A stretch of 64,000 nt of DNA, taken from Desulfamplus sp. Lineage in GTDB: Bacteria; Desulfobacterota; Desulfobacteria; Desulfobacterales; Desulfobacteraceae. Location: the NCBI GenBank assembly GCA_015232455.1, contig JADFZQ010000008.1:62001-126000 (forward strand), given 5' to 3'. Of the stretch, positions 43,528-53,141 are shown in pieces; within the stretch, counting starts at the first letter, position 1; the number at the start of each line of letters is the position of its first letter. The translations under genes and the position numbers were made by a program. The notes beneath the pieces were generated by a model. The model saw only the letters and a program-made list of their open reading frames with translations. It ran no database searches and had not been told where the DNA came from.

Positions 43528-44880
43528 TTAGCTCACCCGTTCCCCACGTTTAAATACCTCAGTTACTGGTGAGACTCCAGCATGATACGCTAAAATTGCA
43601 GGAGAATTGCCATCCATCAAAAGAAAATCAGCTTGTTTACCAATATCTAAACTACCAACCCTATCTGCCATTCCAATTGCGTATGCACTATTTAAAGTTG
43701 CGGCAACTAATGCCTCTGCTGGTGTCATTCCCATATTTAGAACTGCAAGACCAATTACAAAAGGCATTGATTCACAATAACTTGACCCTGGATTACAGTC
43801 AGTTGCAAGGGCAACAGGAAGATTTTTCTCAATCATAACCCTTGCTCTTGCATAAGGTTTACGCAAACTATATGCAGTTGCTGGCAAAAGTGTTGCTACA
43901 ACTCCAGATTTTGCCATTTTTTCTATATTTACATCACTTGCAGCGAGAAGATGGTCAGCAGATGAAGCACAAAGCTCTGCTGCAAGACCAGCACCACCAA
44001 GATCATGGACTTCATCAGCATGTATTTTTATCTTCAGCCCATGATTGATAGCAGCTTCAAGCACCTTTCTACCTTGTTCTATTGAAAAGACTCCATTTTC
44101 GCAGAAAATATCGCAATAAGATGCAATTCCTTGAGCCTTTACCGCGGGTAACATCTCTTCAATTACAAGAGAAATATATGCGTCTGGATTTTCTCTATAA
44201 GCAGTTGGAATAGCATGTGCACCAAGAAAAGTTGCAACAATATCAAGAGGTGTGGTTTTATGAACAAGATCAATTGTCCGAAGCATTTTAAGCTCATTTT
44301 GTGTATCAAGTCCATATCCGCTTTTAATTTCAAGCGTTGTAGTGCCAAACTTCATAGCAGAAAGAGCATGTTTTAAAGTGTTGATATACAGATCATCTTC
44401 TGACGCTTTTAACACTTCTCTTACTGATGAGAGAATGCCACCTCCTTGTTTTAATATTTCAAGATATGGAGAGCCATTAAGCCTCATCTCAAATTCTGAC
44501 TCTCTAAGCTTTGCAAAACAGATATGAGTATGTGGGTCAACAAATCCCGGAATCAAACATTTCCCTTGGCAATCAATAGTTTTATCTATTTTATTTAGAT
44601 TATCCCTATTGTTGATTTCAGAAACATCTTCAGTATTGGTTGTCTCTTCATTATCTTCATCTTCATTATAGTCAGCATCATTTTCAAGATTATCAATATT
44701 ACAAATATCATTAATCCCTTTTATGTCGTCAATATTTCCAATATCAACGATGATTCCGTTTTTCACAAGAATTGCCCCATTCTCAAAATGGTTTAGAACT
44801 CCTTGAGAAGCTCCTGCACACGGTTTGCCTTTATCAATTGGAGTATAAATATTTGCATTTTTAAATAAGATTGTGGTCAT
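43528..44880 (-). CDS. hutI: Imidazolonepropionase
   Basis: A 450-residue amidohydrolase. Metal site FVDPHTHICFAKLRESEFEM, EIKSGYGLDTQNELKML, HADEVHDLGGAGLAAEL and ALATDCNPGSSYCESMPF. It opens imidazolone-5-propionate to formiminoglutamate. The family has about 400 residues; the excess is an Asn/Asp/Glu insertion at residues ~53-105 (ENDADYNEDEDNEETTNTED), between the N-terminal barrel strands and the metal site. It lies 12 bp after hutU. Confidence 0.94.
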   Translation of the reverse strand: MTTILFKNANIYTPIDKGKPCAGASQGVLNHFENGAILVKNGIIVDIGNIDDIKGINDICNIDNLENDADYNEDEDNEETTNTEDVSEINNRDNLNKIDKTIDCQGKCLIPGFVDPHTHICFAKLRESEFEMRLNGSPYLEILKQGGGILSSVREVLKASEDDLYINTLKHALSAMKFGTTTLEIKSGYGLDTQNELKMLRTIDLVHKTTPLDIVATFLGAHAIPTAYRENPDAYISLVIEEMLPAVKAQGIASYCDIFCENGVFSIEQGRKVLEAAINHGLKIKIHADEVHDLGGAGLAAELCASSADHLLAASDVNIEKMAKSGVVATLLPATAYSLRKPYARARVMIEKNLPVALATDCNPGSSYCESMPFVIGLAVLNMGMTPAEALVAATLNSAYAIGMADRVGSLDIGKQADFLLMDGNSPAILAYHAGVSPVTEVFKRGERVS

Positions 44881-44891
44881 TATCCCATCTC

Positions 44892-47081
44892 CTAAAAAAT
44901 ATCTTCAATAGCCTTATCAATCAACTTATCATCTGGCAGAAACGGAACAGTAACCTGATCTCCGTTGCTATTTTCCATGTTATAGTTGATCGCTACCTCC
45001 ATAGCATTTTTGTTTCTTGCCCAATTTCTTCTTGCAACTCCACCCATTACGTCCCATGACATAGCAGACCTGATAATATTGTCAACTCTATCGCTTCCAT
45101 CAAGAACTAAACCAAATCCGCCGTTAATCGCCTTTCCAATTCCAGTACCGCCTCCATTATGAAGAGCAACAAGCGACATTCCCCGTGCAGCATTTCCAGC
45201 AAAACAGTGGGTTGCCATGTCAGCACAGACATTACTGCCATCTTTTATATTTGCTGTCTCTCTAAATGGTGAGTCTGTGCCGCCCGGATCATGGTGATCC
45301 CGCCCAAGCATAATTGGTCCAACTTCTCCGTTTCTAACCATATCGTTAAATTTCAAGGCAATATTAACTCTACCAGCAGCATCTTGATACAAAATTCTTG
45401 CCTGACTTCCTACAACAAGCCTGTTTTTTAAAGCATCTCTTATCCAGATATAATTGTCTCTATCTTCTGCTCTTCTGTCTGGATCAATGCAAGCCATTGC
45501 TGCTTTATCTGTTTTTTCCAAATCTTCTGGTTTACAGCTTAAACAGACCCAGCGAAATGGTCCATATCCATAGTCAAAAATTGGTCCCATAATATCTTCA
45601 AAATATGATGGAAATACAAAACCATCTTTAGCATCAACTCCATTTCTTGTAACCTCAACAACTCCAGCATCAAAAACAGCCTTTAAAAATGCGTTTCCAT
45701 AATCAAAAAAGAAAGTCCCTTGTTTTGAAATCTCTTTAATAAGCTCATAGTGTTTTTTAAGGCTTTTATCTACCAATTTTTTAAACATTGCTCTATCTTC
45801 AGCAAGAAGGCGTGTCCTCTCTTCAAAAGTTACTCCTTGTGGGCAATATCCGCCATCATACACAACGTGGCAGGAAGTCTGATCAGAGAGCAAATCAACT
45901 TTGAAATAGCCATCATTAAAATTATCATGGCTTTTATTACTATCTTTTTCTTCTACTTTATTATTATCTTCTCTTTGCATTTGCTCGGCAATGTTATTTC
46001 TTCTTACAATATCCTCTAACAGATCAACAATATTTCCATGAAATGCAATTGAAGTTGCTGATTTCTCTTTTACAGCTTTAGATGCTATTGATAAAACTTC
46101 ATCAAGATCAGATGAAACAACATCAACCCAACCCTGCTCATGTCGTGTCTTGATTCTTGATAGATCAACTTCAGCAGTAATTGATACGGCACCAGCTATC
46201 TTAGCAGCTTTTGGCTGTGCCCCACTCATTCCGCCAAGCCCTGATGATATAAATAAAAGACCTGCAAGATCACCATCAGCCTCAACTCCACAAACCTTTC
46301 TTCCAGCATTTAAAAGAGTGTTGTATGTGCCATGAACAATGCCTTGAGGTCCTATATACATCCAACCGCCAGCAGTCATCTGACCATAAGATGATACACC
46401 CATCTGAGCTGCAATTTCCCAATCATCAGGGTTATCGTATAATCCCACCATCAATCCATTTGTAATAATCACACGAGGGTCTTCAGGCGATGATTTAAAC
46501 AGCCCCAAAGGGTGTCCAGATTGCATAACAAGTGTCTGATTTTCCGTCATAACCTCTAAATATTTTTTAATCAACCTGTATTGCATCCAGTTTTGGCAGA
46601 CACTTCCTGTTTCCCCATAAGTTACAAGCTCATAAGGGTAGAGTGCAACATCAAAGTCAAGGTTGTTGTCAATCATCAACTGAAAAGCTTTGCCAGCAAG
46701 ACAGTTGCCTTTATAGTTATCAATTGGTTTAGCCTTGATACAGCCCCAATCATCACGAGTTTGTAATTTATCATTTTGTGATATTGGATTTTGTGGTTCT
46801 GAGTTACTGCTGTTTTCTTCAATTTTATATGGTCTAAACCTATAACCATAAATTCGTCCGCGTGTTTTAAGTTCATCTAAAAACTCTGGAATCAAAGCGG
46901 CGTGATGTTTCTCTGGAATGTAACGCAAAGCATTTGCCAACGCTGTTTTAGTTTGGCTTTTGCTTAACCTAAAACCTCTTGCTGGTGCACGGCGGATTCC
47001 CTCTCTAAATGGTGGCATCTCTGGAAGTTCATCATCAAGCCTTATTTTCATGGCTTGGGATATATCTTTATTTGTAATCAT
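44892..47081 (-). CDS. hutU: Urocanate hydratase (long form)
   Basis: A 729-residue protein, longer than the ~555-residue classical enzyme. Urocanase motifs: YETGSVCQNW-like VTYGETGSVCQNWMQYRLIK, GLMVGLYDNPDDWE, GGWMYIGPQGIVHGTY, ISSGLGGMSGAQPKAAK (NAD+ region), and GGGTGIGKAINGGFGLVLDG. It hydrates urocanate to imidazolone propionate using tightly bound NAD+. Two Asn/Ser/Lys-rich insertions (SSNSEPQNPISQNDKLQ and DNNKVEEKDSNKSHDNFNDG) lie in surface regions. Confidence 0.95.
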   Translation of the reverse strand: MITNKDISQAMKIRLDDELPEMPPFREGIRRAPARGFRLSKSQTKTALANALRYIPEKHHAALIPEFLDELKTRGRIYGYRFRPYKIEENSSNSEPQNPISQNDKLQTRDDWGCIKAKPIDNYKGNCLAGKAFQLMIDNNLDFDVALYPYELVTYGETGSVCQNWMQYRLIKKYLEVMTENQTLVMQSGHPLGLFKSSPEDPRVIITNGLMVGLYDNPDDWEIAAQMGVSSYGQMTAGGWMYIGPQGIVHGTYNTLLNAGRKVCGVEADGDLAGLLFISSGLGGMSGAQPKAAKIAGAVSITAEVDLSRIKTRHEQGWVDVVSSDLDEVLSIASKAVKEKSATSIAFHGNIVDLLEDIVRRNNIAEQMQREDNNKVEEKDSNKSHDNFNDGYFKVDLLSDQTSCHVVYDGGYCPQGVTFEERTRLLAEDRAMFKKLVDKSLKKHYELIKEISKQGTFFFDYGNAFLKAVFDAGVVEVTRNGVDAKDGFVFPSYFEDIMGPIFDYGYGPFRWVCLSCKPEDLEKTDKAAMACIDPDRRAEDRDNYIWIRDALKNRLVVGSQARILYQDAAGRVNIALKFNDMVRNGEVGPIMLGRDHHDPGGTDSPFRETANIKDGSNVCADMATHCFAGNAARGMSLVALHNGGGTGIGKAINGGFGLVLDGSDRVDNIIRSAMSWDVMGGVARRNWARNKNAMEVAINYNMENSNGDQVTVPFLPDDKLIDKAIEDIF

Positions 47082-47130
47082 TTTACTTACTCCTTGTTTT
47101 ATATCGAAAATTATAAAATCTTGTGTTTAC

Positions 47131-48960
47131 TTAAATCTCCTCCCAACACAACCTATCAAACCCCAACGACACCACAGCAAAACTCTTTAATCTGAAATCT
47201 TTTCCTGAATATCTCTCTTTCAATATTTGGCTGTAGCCTTTTACTTGCTCAAGAGCATCTGTCATTGCCTCACGCATTTGGGGAAGATTTTCAAGCTCCT
47301 CAACTGACAATGCTTTTGCCTCTTCTCCGCTTACTCCAGCAGTTGCAAGGCTCACAAATTTAAACTCAATCAGCACATCAAAAAGCTGGAATTTCCGCAT
47401 ATCAGGGCGGATTATCATGGTTAAATCGGCAAACCGCCTGTCAATCTCTTTTTCCGAATCCATGATAAATAAAATATCGTTGTAAAGAAGCGTTAAGAAT
47501 GCTGTTTTAACGGTCAGTTCATTTGCCCAACGATAATCGCGGTTGCTAAAGATTTTGAAATAGCGATTTTCAACAAAACTACAAAGCTCTTTTATGTCGC
47601 CTTTTTGATAGAGCTTTTCAGCGGCACTTTTGCCATAGTCTCTATCCATTGGCTGAGGAAGCAGCATTTCATGGATTTGATCAATGTAGAGCCTTTTCAT
47701 CACTGTATTTGGAACTTTAAATCGAGTTTTAGCATGTATATCTTGCCCTGCAATTGTAAGAACTCCGAAATAGTAGAGAAACGAGACAAGAAAAGCCTTA
47801 TCGTGGCTTTTGTCTGATAACATACGCTCAATTCCAAATTTTTGGCTGATCTCTTCAATCGCAACTTCATGGTCGTCTTGCATCAAATCCAAAATAAGCT
47901 GCCGCCCTCCATTAATTTTAGAGATATAATCTAATTTTGCCTGTTCCATTGAAAGATTATGGTCAAGCATATTTTTTGGGGGTTTGCAGCTCTCTTGCAG
48001 GTTATCAAAAAAATAGAGTGCTAAAGTTGGATTATAGACTAAATTTGAATAGTCGTTTCCACTATCAATTGGGTCATCTGTTATATTATTGTCAGTAATA
48101 TCAACTGAAAAACGATAACCATTATAATAAATACGCATCAGTTTAATCAGCTCTTGTGCTTTAGCTTGCTCAATACCGCACTCTTGGGCAATTGTGTTTA
48201 CAGCATCTTCAACCTCTTTTGCAGTGAATCCGCATAGGTGATTATATTTAGGCTTAAAATATATGTTTTTGGCAATGTTAAATCCGCTTGTAATATCGCT
48301 CATAACCACAGGCGACACACCAGTAATGAAAATTCTGTCAAACACTGAATTTGATGCAGCAGCTTTAACATTTTTAAACACTGCTTTAAGTATCCCCTCT
48401 TTTTGCACCAGTGATTCATATTTCTCGCTTTTCATGATTGATGACATCATAACCTCATTGGCAAAATTATCATATTCGTCAATAAGAAGAAAAACTGGCA
48501 GATTTACAGACTGCATGGCATTAGATAAAGATTTAATTGAACTTAACGCATCTGCCTCATCTATTCTTATTTCTGGAATGTCATAATTTTTGTAATTCAG
48601 TATAAATTGCCTGATACACAAATTTATATGATTAAAAAGCGATTGACGAATATCGTCCAATGAGCCTGAAGCATCAATACACGAAAAATCCCATTTTAGA
48701 ATAAAATATGAATTGCGAAGAGGCGTTGGATTTTTTCCAATTTTGAGCTTACCAAACATATCGTCAAACTGATCTTTTTTAGCGACATCGTAGTAGTTCT
48801 CAAGCATGGATAAAAGAAGGGATTTGCCAAATCTGCGGGGCCGGAGGAAAAGTTGGAACTTATCTTTTTCTATACTGCTTATCAAATCTGTTCTATCACA
48901 ATAAAAGTAGTCTTTAAGCACGATTTCTCTAAAATCGCATATTCCATAAGGCAGCTTCAT
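47131..48960 (-). CDS. AAA-ATPase-like / PD-(D/E)XK family protein (DUF1703 type)
   Basis: A 609-residue protein. N-terminal AAA_ATPase_like domain: LPYGICDFREIVLKDYFYCD, then LRPRRFGKSLLLSMLENYYD (Walker A region) and FLLIDEYDNFANEV (Walker B). The C-terminal region holds DUF1703-like nuclease-fold residues (LIEFKFVSLA) after a linker. Such genes occur in many copies in anaerobes with unknown function. It has no known role in histidine use and interrupts hutC-hutU; it is probably a late insertion. Confidence 0.85.
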   Translation of the reverse strand: MKLPYGICDFREIVLKDYFYCDRTDLISSIEKDKFQLFLRPRRFGKSLLLSMLENYYDVAKKDQFDDMFGKLKIGKNPTPLRNSYFILKWDFSCIDASGSLDDIRQSLFNHINLCIRQFILNYKNYDIPEIRIDEADALSSIKSLSNAMQSVNLPVFLLIDEYDNFANEVMMSSIMKSEKYESLVQKEGILKAVFKNVKAAASNSVFDRIFITGVSPVVMSDITSGFNIAKNIYFKPKYNHLCGFTAKEVEDAVNTIAQECGIEQAKAQELIKLMRIYYNGYRFSVDITDNNITDDPIDSGNDYSNLVYNPTLALYFFDNLQESCKPPKNMLDHNLSMEQAKLDYISKINGGRQLILDLMQDDHEVAIEEISQKFGIERMLSDKSHDKAFLVSFLYYFGVLTIAGQDIHAKTRFKVPNTVMKRLYIDQIHEMLLPQPMDRDYGKSAAEKLYQKGDIKELCSFVENRYFKIFSNRDYRWANELTVKTAFLTLLYNDILFIMDSEKEIDRRFADLTMIIRPDMRKFQLFDVLIEFKFVSLATAGVSGEEAKALSVEELENLPQMREAMTDALEQVKGYSQILKERYSGKDFRLKSFAVVSLGFDRLCWEEI

Positions 48961-48996
48961 ATCTTCTCCTCCGATATTGTTTGGTTATATAAATTT

Positions 48997-49734
48997 TTAT
49001 ACAGTATCTAATTTATATACACCGGAAAGCGTCTTAAACCTTCCTCCAATACGATAAATAGAACCAGGATATGTCATACGAGTATGGGTAACAACTCTTT
49101 GGTTATCCCATGTTTGACGGTGCAGAACAAGGCACGGTTCATGTGGTTCCATGCTAAGAAGTTTTCGAGCCATAGCATCTGGAAGAACTGCCTCAACAAT
49201 ATGTTCTACATCAGTTAAAGCAGCAACACTGAGCAAATATTTTGAAGTTGTGATGGCTGTAAAGTCTTGATTAATATAATCAGGAGCAGATAGAGGATTG
49301 ACATATTGATCAGCAAGCATTACAGGCTTTCCGCTGTTTTTATGCACAATAACAGAATGGTAAAGCAGTGTACCAATTGGTATCTCCATAGCAGCAGCAA
49401 CTTCAGGATAGGCTTGCTCTTCTCTTAAAAAATGCACTTCAGATGAATGCACTCCACCGCGGCTTTTAATCTCCTCATCAATACTGCTTATCTCAAACAG
49501 AGCTGTTAAAGGTTTGGGGTGAGCAATATATGTTCCTACTCCTTGAATCCGTATTAGAAGCCCGCGCTCGGTCATCTCCCGTAATGCACGATTTACAGTC
49601 ATTCGAGAGACACCAAGTTCACGCACAAGCTGATTTTCAGAAGGTATTTTACTATCAGGCTTCCACTCTCCTGAGTGGATATGCTGCATAATATAATCTT
49701 TTACCTGTTCATACAGAGCTTTTGGACCTTGCAT
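48997..49734 (-). CDS. hutC: HutC-type GntR-family repressor
   Basis: A 245-residue regulator: N-terminal winged helix (IPSENQLVRELGVSRMTVNR, LREMTERGLLIRIQGVGTYI) and a C-terminal UTRA ligand domain (EVHFLREEQAYPEVAAAMEI...ADQYVNPLSAPDY, VLHRQTWDNQRVVTHTRMTY). HutC proteins bind urocanate and repress hut genes. A candidate operator (TTGTATTTACAA) lies upstream of the first gene of the cluster. Confidence 0.9.
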   Translation of the reverse strand: MQGPKALYEQVKDYIMQHIHSGEWKPDSKIPSENQLVRELGVSRMTVNRALREMTERGLLIRIQGVGTYIAHPKPLTALFEISSIDEEIKSRGGVHSSEVHFLREEQAYPEVAAAMEIPIGTLLYHSVIVHKNSGKPVMLADQYVNPLSAPDYINQDFTAITTSKYLLSVAALTDVEHIVEAVLPDAMARKLLSMEPHEPCLVLHRQTWDNQRVVTHTRMTYPGSIYRIGGRFKTLSGVYKLDTV

Positions 49735-49810
49735 TGTGCTATTAACCTCTCTTTTCCAGCCCTGAAATAAATTTAAGTGCTAAAAAAAATTTAAAAAATA
49801 TCATAAGCAT

Positions 49811-49843
49811 AGATTTGACAACTTTTAAAAAGTTGTCAAATCT
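49811..49843. repeat. 33-bp palindrome, copy 3
   Basis: Perfect copy, 13 bases after the stop of the MttB-family gene that ends at 49857, and upstream of hutC. Confidence 0.8.
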
Positions 49844-49856
49844 TTAAATTATATCT

Positions 49857-51326
49857 TTAACCTTTCTCCATTTTACTTTGAATCTCTTTTATTCCTTCAA
49901 TTCTCAATCTCTCAAGCTCTGCTGTTACTTTGTCATCAAGCGGTTCTGGCTTGTGGGTCTCAACTATTTTTCGCACCTCTTCTTTTACTCTATCTTCCAT
50001 TGTTGGTCTGCCTGATGCTTCCCACTGAGATATAGATTTGTGATTTAATAGTTTAGCCTGCCAAAGCTCATTTCTAAAATGCTGAATTGTATGTTTTTGC
50101 TGCAAGAAGTGTCCTCCTGGACCAACTGCCTCAATAACCTCACGGGCAAGGGTTTCTCGATTTACAGTAATTCCTTCAATAAACCGCTTTGCCATTCCAA
50201 CAATCTCATTTCCCATGACAAGTTGCTCAACAGAACACGCCATACCAGCAGCCATATATCCAACATCATGGATAAGATTTAATCCTGCAAGCCCTTGACT
50301 CAATATTGAAAACGCAGATTCAAGACCTGCTTGAGCATCAAGGCATTTTGAATCTGTTGCACCTGCAAGCCCCCAAGTTGGAAGCCCAAAAGATTGAGCA
50401 ACTTCAGCTTGAGCAGACAGCCCTAAGCTGTTTTCAGGAAGTCCCATTGCCATCAATCCTGAGGACATATTTAAAATTCCAACATTTGCACTCATCGCAA
50501 CTGGGCAGCCAGTTTTGCGAAGTTGTGCAATTGTAATGTGAATTAAAGATTCTGCTGTCATCTGAACAATCATGCCAGCCATTGTTACAGGTCCGGTTGC
50601 CCCTGCCTGAACAGTTGATCCTGGCAGTTGAGGCATATAACGGTCAGCAGATACAAATATTCTATCAACTATCTCATCTGGAAATGTTAAAGGAGCAATA
50701 GCTTCAGGATAGGCAATTATAAAGGGTTTTCTCCTAAGTTCGTCCATTCCGCCTGCTACAACTGCTGCCATCTCATAGACATATTCGCAGCCAAGCGGGG
50801 AGTAACCAATAAAAACCATTGGTTTTGTTGTGTTTGCAGCAACGACTGGAAACTCATGCACATCTGCTGTGTTTACAGGCACATCAAGCGATGAACCCAT
50901 TGGCATTACAAAATCTATATTCTTAAGAGCATCAGCAATTTTTGCCCCTCTTGCAATGTCGCTAAGTTGAGTCTCTCTAAATTCACCAGTAAAAGGGTCT
51001 TTGGTGTTTGGGCTTGCTGTAGAAGTTCCGTAGTGGCTTTTGCGTCCTTCAAGCTCCATTGAGCGTTCGCCTTTACGGTTATAAATAGTCCAACCTTTTG
51101 GAGTGGTTGCAAGACAAGATTCCACAATATATTGAGGAATGCGGATAATATCATCTTTTACAATTGCCCCAGCTTGAGCAAACATCTTTTGAGCCTCTTT
51201 GTGTTTGCACCTAAATCCTACTCTTTCAATAACATCATAAGCAGCTTGTCTTATTTCCCATATCTGATCTTCAGATAAAATACGCATACTTACGGAACGC
51301 TTTTCTGTTTGTGAAGATTGAAGCAT
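49857..51326 (-). CDS. MttB-family methyltransferase (non-pyrrolysine), hut-linked (1)
   Basis: A 489-residue member of the trimethylamine methyltransferase superfamily: TIYNRKGERSMELEGRKSHY, VQAGATGPVTMAGMIVQMTA, WGLAGATDSKCLDAQAGLES and GHFLQQKHTIQHFRNELWQA. The whole frame is open with no in-frame TAG, so it is not a pyrrolysine enzyme. Characterised non-pyrrolysine members move a methyl group from quaternary amines (glycine betaine, proline betaine, carnitine) to a corrinoid protein. It lies between hutH and hutC. No corrinoid partner is encoded in the window. A histidine-derived betaine is a reasonable substrate to test. Confidence 0.88.
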   Translation of the reverse strand: MLQSSQTEKRSVSMRILSEDQIWEIRQAAYDVIERVGFRCKHKEAQKMFAQAGAIVKDDIIRIPQYIVESCLATTPKGWTIYNRKGERSMELEGRKSHYGTSTASPNTKDPFTGEFRETQLSDIARGAKIADALKNIDFVMPMGSSLDVPVNTADVHEFPVVAANTTKPMVFIGYSPLGCEYVYEMAAVVAGGMDELRRKPFIIAYPEAIAPLTFPDEIVDRIFVSADRYMPQLPGSTVQAGATGPVTMAGMIVQMTAESLIHITIAQLRKTGCPVAMSANVGILNMSSGLMAMGLPENSLGLSAQAEVAQSFGLPTWGLAGATDSKCLDAQAGLESAFSILSQGLAGLNLIHDVGYMAAGMACSVEQLVMGNEIVGMAKRFIEGITVNRETLAREVIEAVGPGGHFLQQKHTIQHFRNELWQAKLLNHKSISQWEASGRPTMEDRVKEEVRKIVETHKPEPLDDKVTAELERLRIEGIKEIQSKMEKG

Positions 51327-51407
51327 TTTTTTTCTCCAAGTTTATAATTAGTTATAGATAGTCTTGCCCATATTTTTTCACCCGTATTTTTCGATAATTG
51401 TTGCATA

Positions 51408-51440
51408 AGATTTGACAATTTTTAAAAAGTTGTCAAATCT
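51408..51440. repeat. 33-bp palindrome, copy 4
   Basis: One mismatch to the perfect form (GACAATTTTT), six bases after the hutH stop. Confidence 0.8.
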
Positions 51441-51446
51441 TTCAAA

Positions 51447-52991
51447 TTAGTTCCCTTTAAGAGTACCAACCGCAGCTTCCACTGCATCAACAATCTCTCC
51501 GCTTTTTAATACCTTTACCATAGTCTCAATGTCAAGGTAGAGGTCTCTATCTTTATCAAGATATGGAACATGACTACGGACAACTTCATAAGCAACGCGA
51601 GTTCCAACTCCGCCTTTCATAGGTCTTGTCTCATTGAGAAGATCATAAGCTTGAGCTGCACATAAAAGCTCAATTGCCACAACATGCTCAACATTATCAA
51701 GAATCTCACGAGTCTGACGAATTGCAATTGTTCCCATGCTGACATGATCCTCTTTATTGGCTGATGTTGGGATTGAATCAACACAAGCAGGGTGGGCAAG
51801 CACTTTATTTTCAGATACAAGGGCTGCTGCTGCATACTGCCCTATCATGTATCCAGAATTCAAACCTCCATTATTGACTAGAAATGGAGGAAGATCGCTA
51901 AGTTGTGGATTAACAAGCCTCTCAATTCTTCTCTCTGAGACACTTCCAAGCTCTGCAATTCCCATAGATAAATAGTCTGCTGCCATTGCAATGGGCTGTC
52001 CGTGAAAGTTTCCACCGAGACGCACCTCTTCAGTATCTGCAAATATTAAAGGGTTTGTGGTTGTTGAGTTTATCTCAATATCAATTACCCGCATTGCGTG
52101 AGCAACTGCATCTTTGCTTGCTCCATGAATCTGCGGGGCACATCTTAAAGTGTAAGCATCTTGAATTCTTGCACATCCTTGATGGGAATCAATTATTTCA
52201 CTTCCTTGAATCATTCTTAAAATATTGTCTGCTGTTGCAATTTGTCCTGGGTGAGGGCGGATTTGGTGGATTCTTGGGTCAAACTCGGAGTTGCTGCCCA
52301 TTAAAACTTCAAGACTCATAGCACAGGCAATGTCAGCGGTTTTGGATAGACGCACAGCATCATTGACCACAAGCACACCAATTGCAGTCATAACTTGAGT
52401 GCCATTAATTAGTGCAAGCCCTTCTCCTCCTTGCAGTTTTAAAGGTTCAAGTCCAAGCTGTCTTAAAACTTCACCTCCAGCCATTCGTTTTCCATTATAT
52501 TCAGCCTCACCTCTGCCGATAAGAACTAATCCTAAGTGAGATGTTGGGGCTAAATCTCCACTTGAGCCGACTGAACCTTTTTCTGGTATAATTGGAGAAA
52601 CTCCTTTATTTAAAAAGGTCAGCATGTAGCGAATTGTCTCCATTCTGCAGCCAGAATAACCAAGAGATAAATCATGCACCCGTAACGCCATGATTGCCCT
52701 AACAACTTCTGACGGCAGAGGTCTTCCAACGCCGGCAGCATGACTCATCAAAATATTTTCTTGAAGCTGGCTTGTATCTTTTTCTGGAATTATGACGTTG
52801 CACATTGCACCAAAGCCTGTTGTAATGCCATAAATTACCTTTTTTTCTTTTACCCATTTTCTAATTAATGCACTTGTCTTTTCTACTCGTGCTTCTCCTT
52901 CTTGAGAAAAATCGGCAAAAGCATTGTTTCTGGCTACTGCTACTAAATCACTATTTGTTATGGGTTGTTTATCAAGCAAGATGGTTTGCAT
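51447..52991 (-). CDS. hutH: Histidine ammonia-lyase family enzyme
   Basis: A 514-residue enzyme with YGITTGFGAMCNV (catalytic Tyr53-54 region) and KGSVGSSGDLAPTSHLG. The MIO-forming tripeptide at 143-145 is Ser-Ser-Gly rather than the usual Ala-Ser-Gly. Also NGTQVMTAIGVLVVND and SANKEDHVSMGTIAIRQTRE. It should release ammonia, or a substituted amine, to give urocanate, which HutU and HutI then process. The flanking MttB paralogues raise the option that an N-methylated histidine is used. Confidence 0.92.
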   Translation of the reverse strand: MQTILLDKQPITNSDLVAVARNNAFADFSQEGEARVEKTSALIRKWVKEKKVIYGITTGFGAMCNVIIPEKDTSQLQENILMSHAAGVGRPLPSEVVRAIMALRVHDLSLGYSGCRMETIRYMLTFLNKGVSPIIPEKGSVGSSGDLAPTSHLGLVLIGRGEAEYNGKRMAGGEVLRQLGLEPLKLQGGEGLALINGTQVMTAIGVLVVNDAVRLSKTADIACAMSLEVLMGSNSEFDPRIHQIRPHPGQIATADNILRMIQGSEIIDSHQGCARIQDAYTLRCAPQIHGASKDAVAHAMRVIDIEINSTTTNPLIFADTEEVRLGGNFHGQPIAMAADYLSMGIAELGSVSERRIERLVNPQLSDLPPFLVNNGGLNSGYMIGQYAAAALVSENKVLAHPACVDSIPTSANKEDHVSMGTIAIRQTREILDNVEHVVAIELLCAAQAYDLLNETRPMKGGVGTRVAYEVVRSHVPYLDKDRDLYLDIETMVKVLKSGEIVDAVEAAVGTLKGN

Positions 52992-53080
52992 TTTATTTTG
53001 TCCTTTTTATTTACGCCCCGAAATAAATTTTAACCTTTTTCAAAATGGTTTTATTATAATTTTTGCAGCAAAGCATAGAT

Positions 53081-53113
53081 AGATTTGACAACTTTTAAAA
53101 CGTTGTCAAATCT
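53081..53113. repeat. 33-bp palindrome, copy 5
   Basis: One mismatch (AAAACGTTGTC), 28 bases after the stop of the second MttB-family gene. Confidence 0.8.
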
Positions 53114-53141
53114 TCAAAATATATGTTGTTGTTAAATTTAT

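Noticed and set aside
43569-44048. Leu/Gln-rich plus-strand frames opposite hutI
   Set aside because: Composition is typical of antisense shadow frames and they carry no family pattern; hutI is clear on the minus strand.
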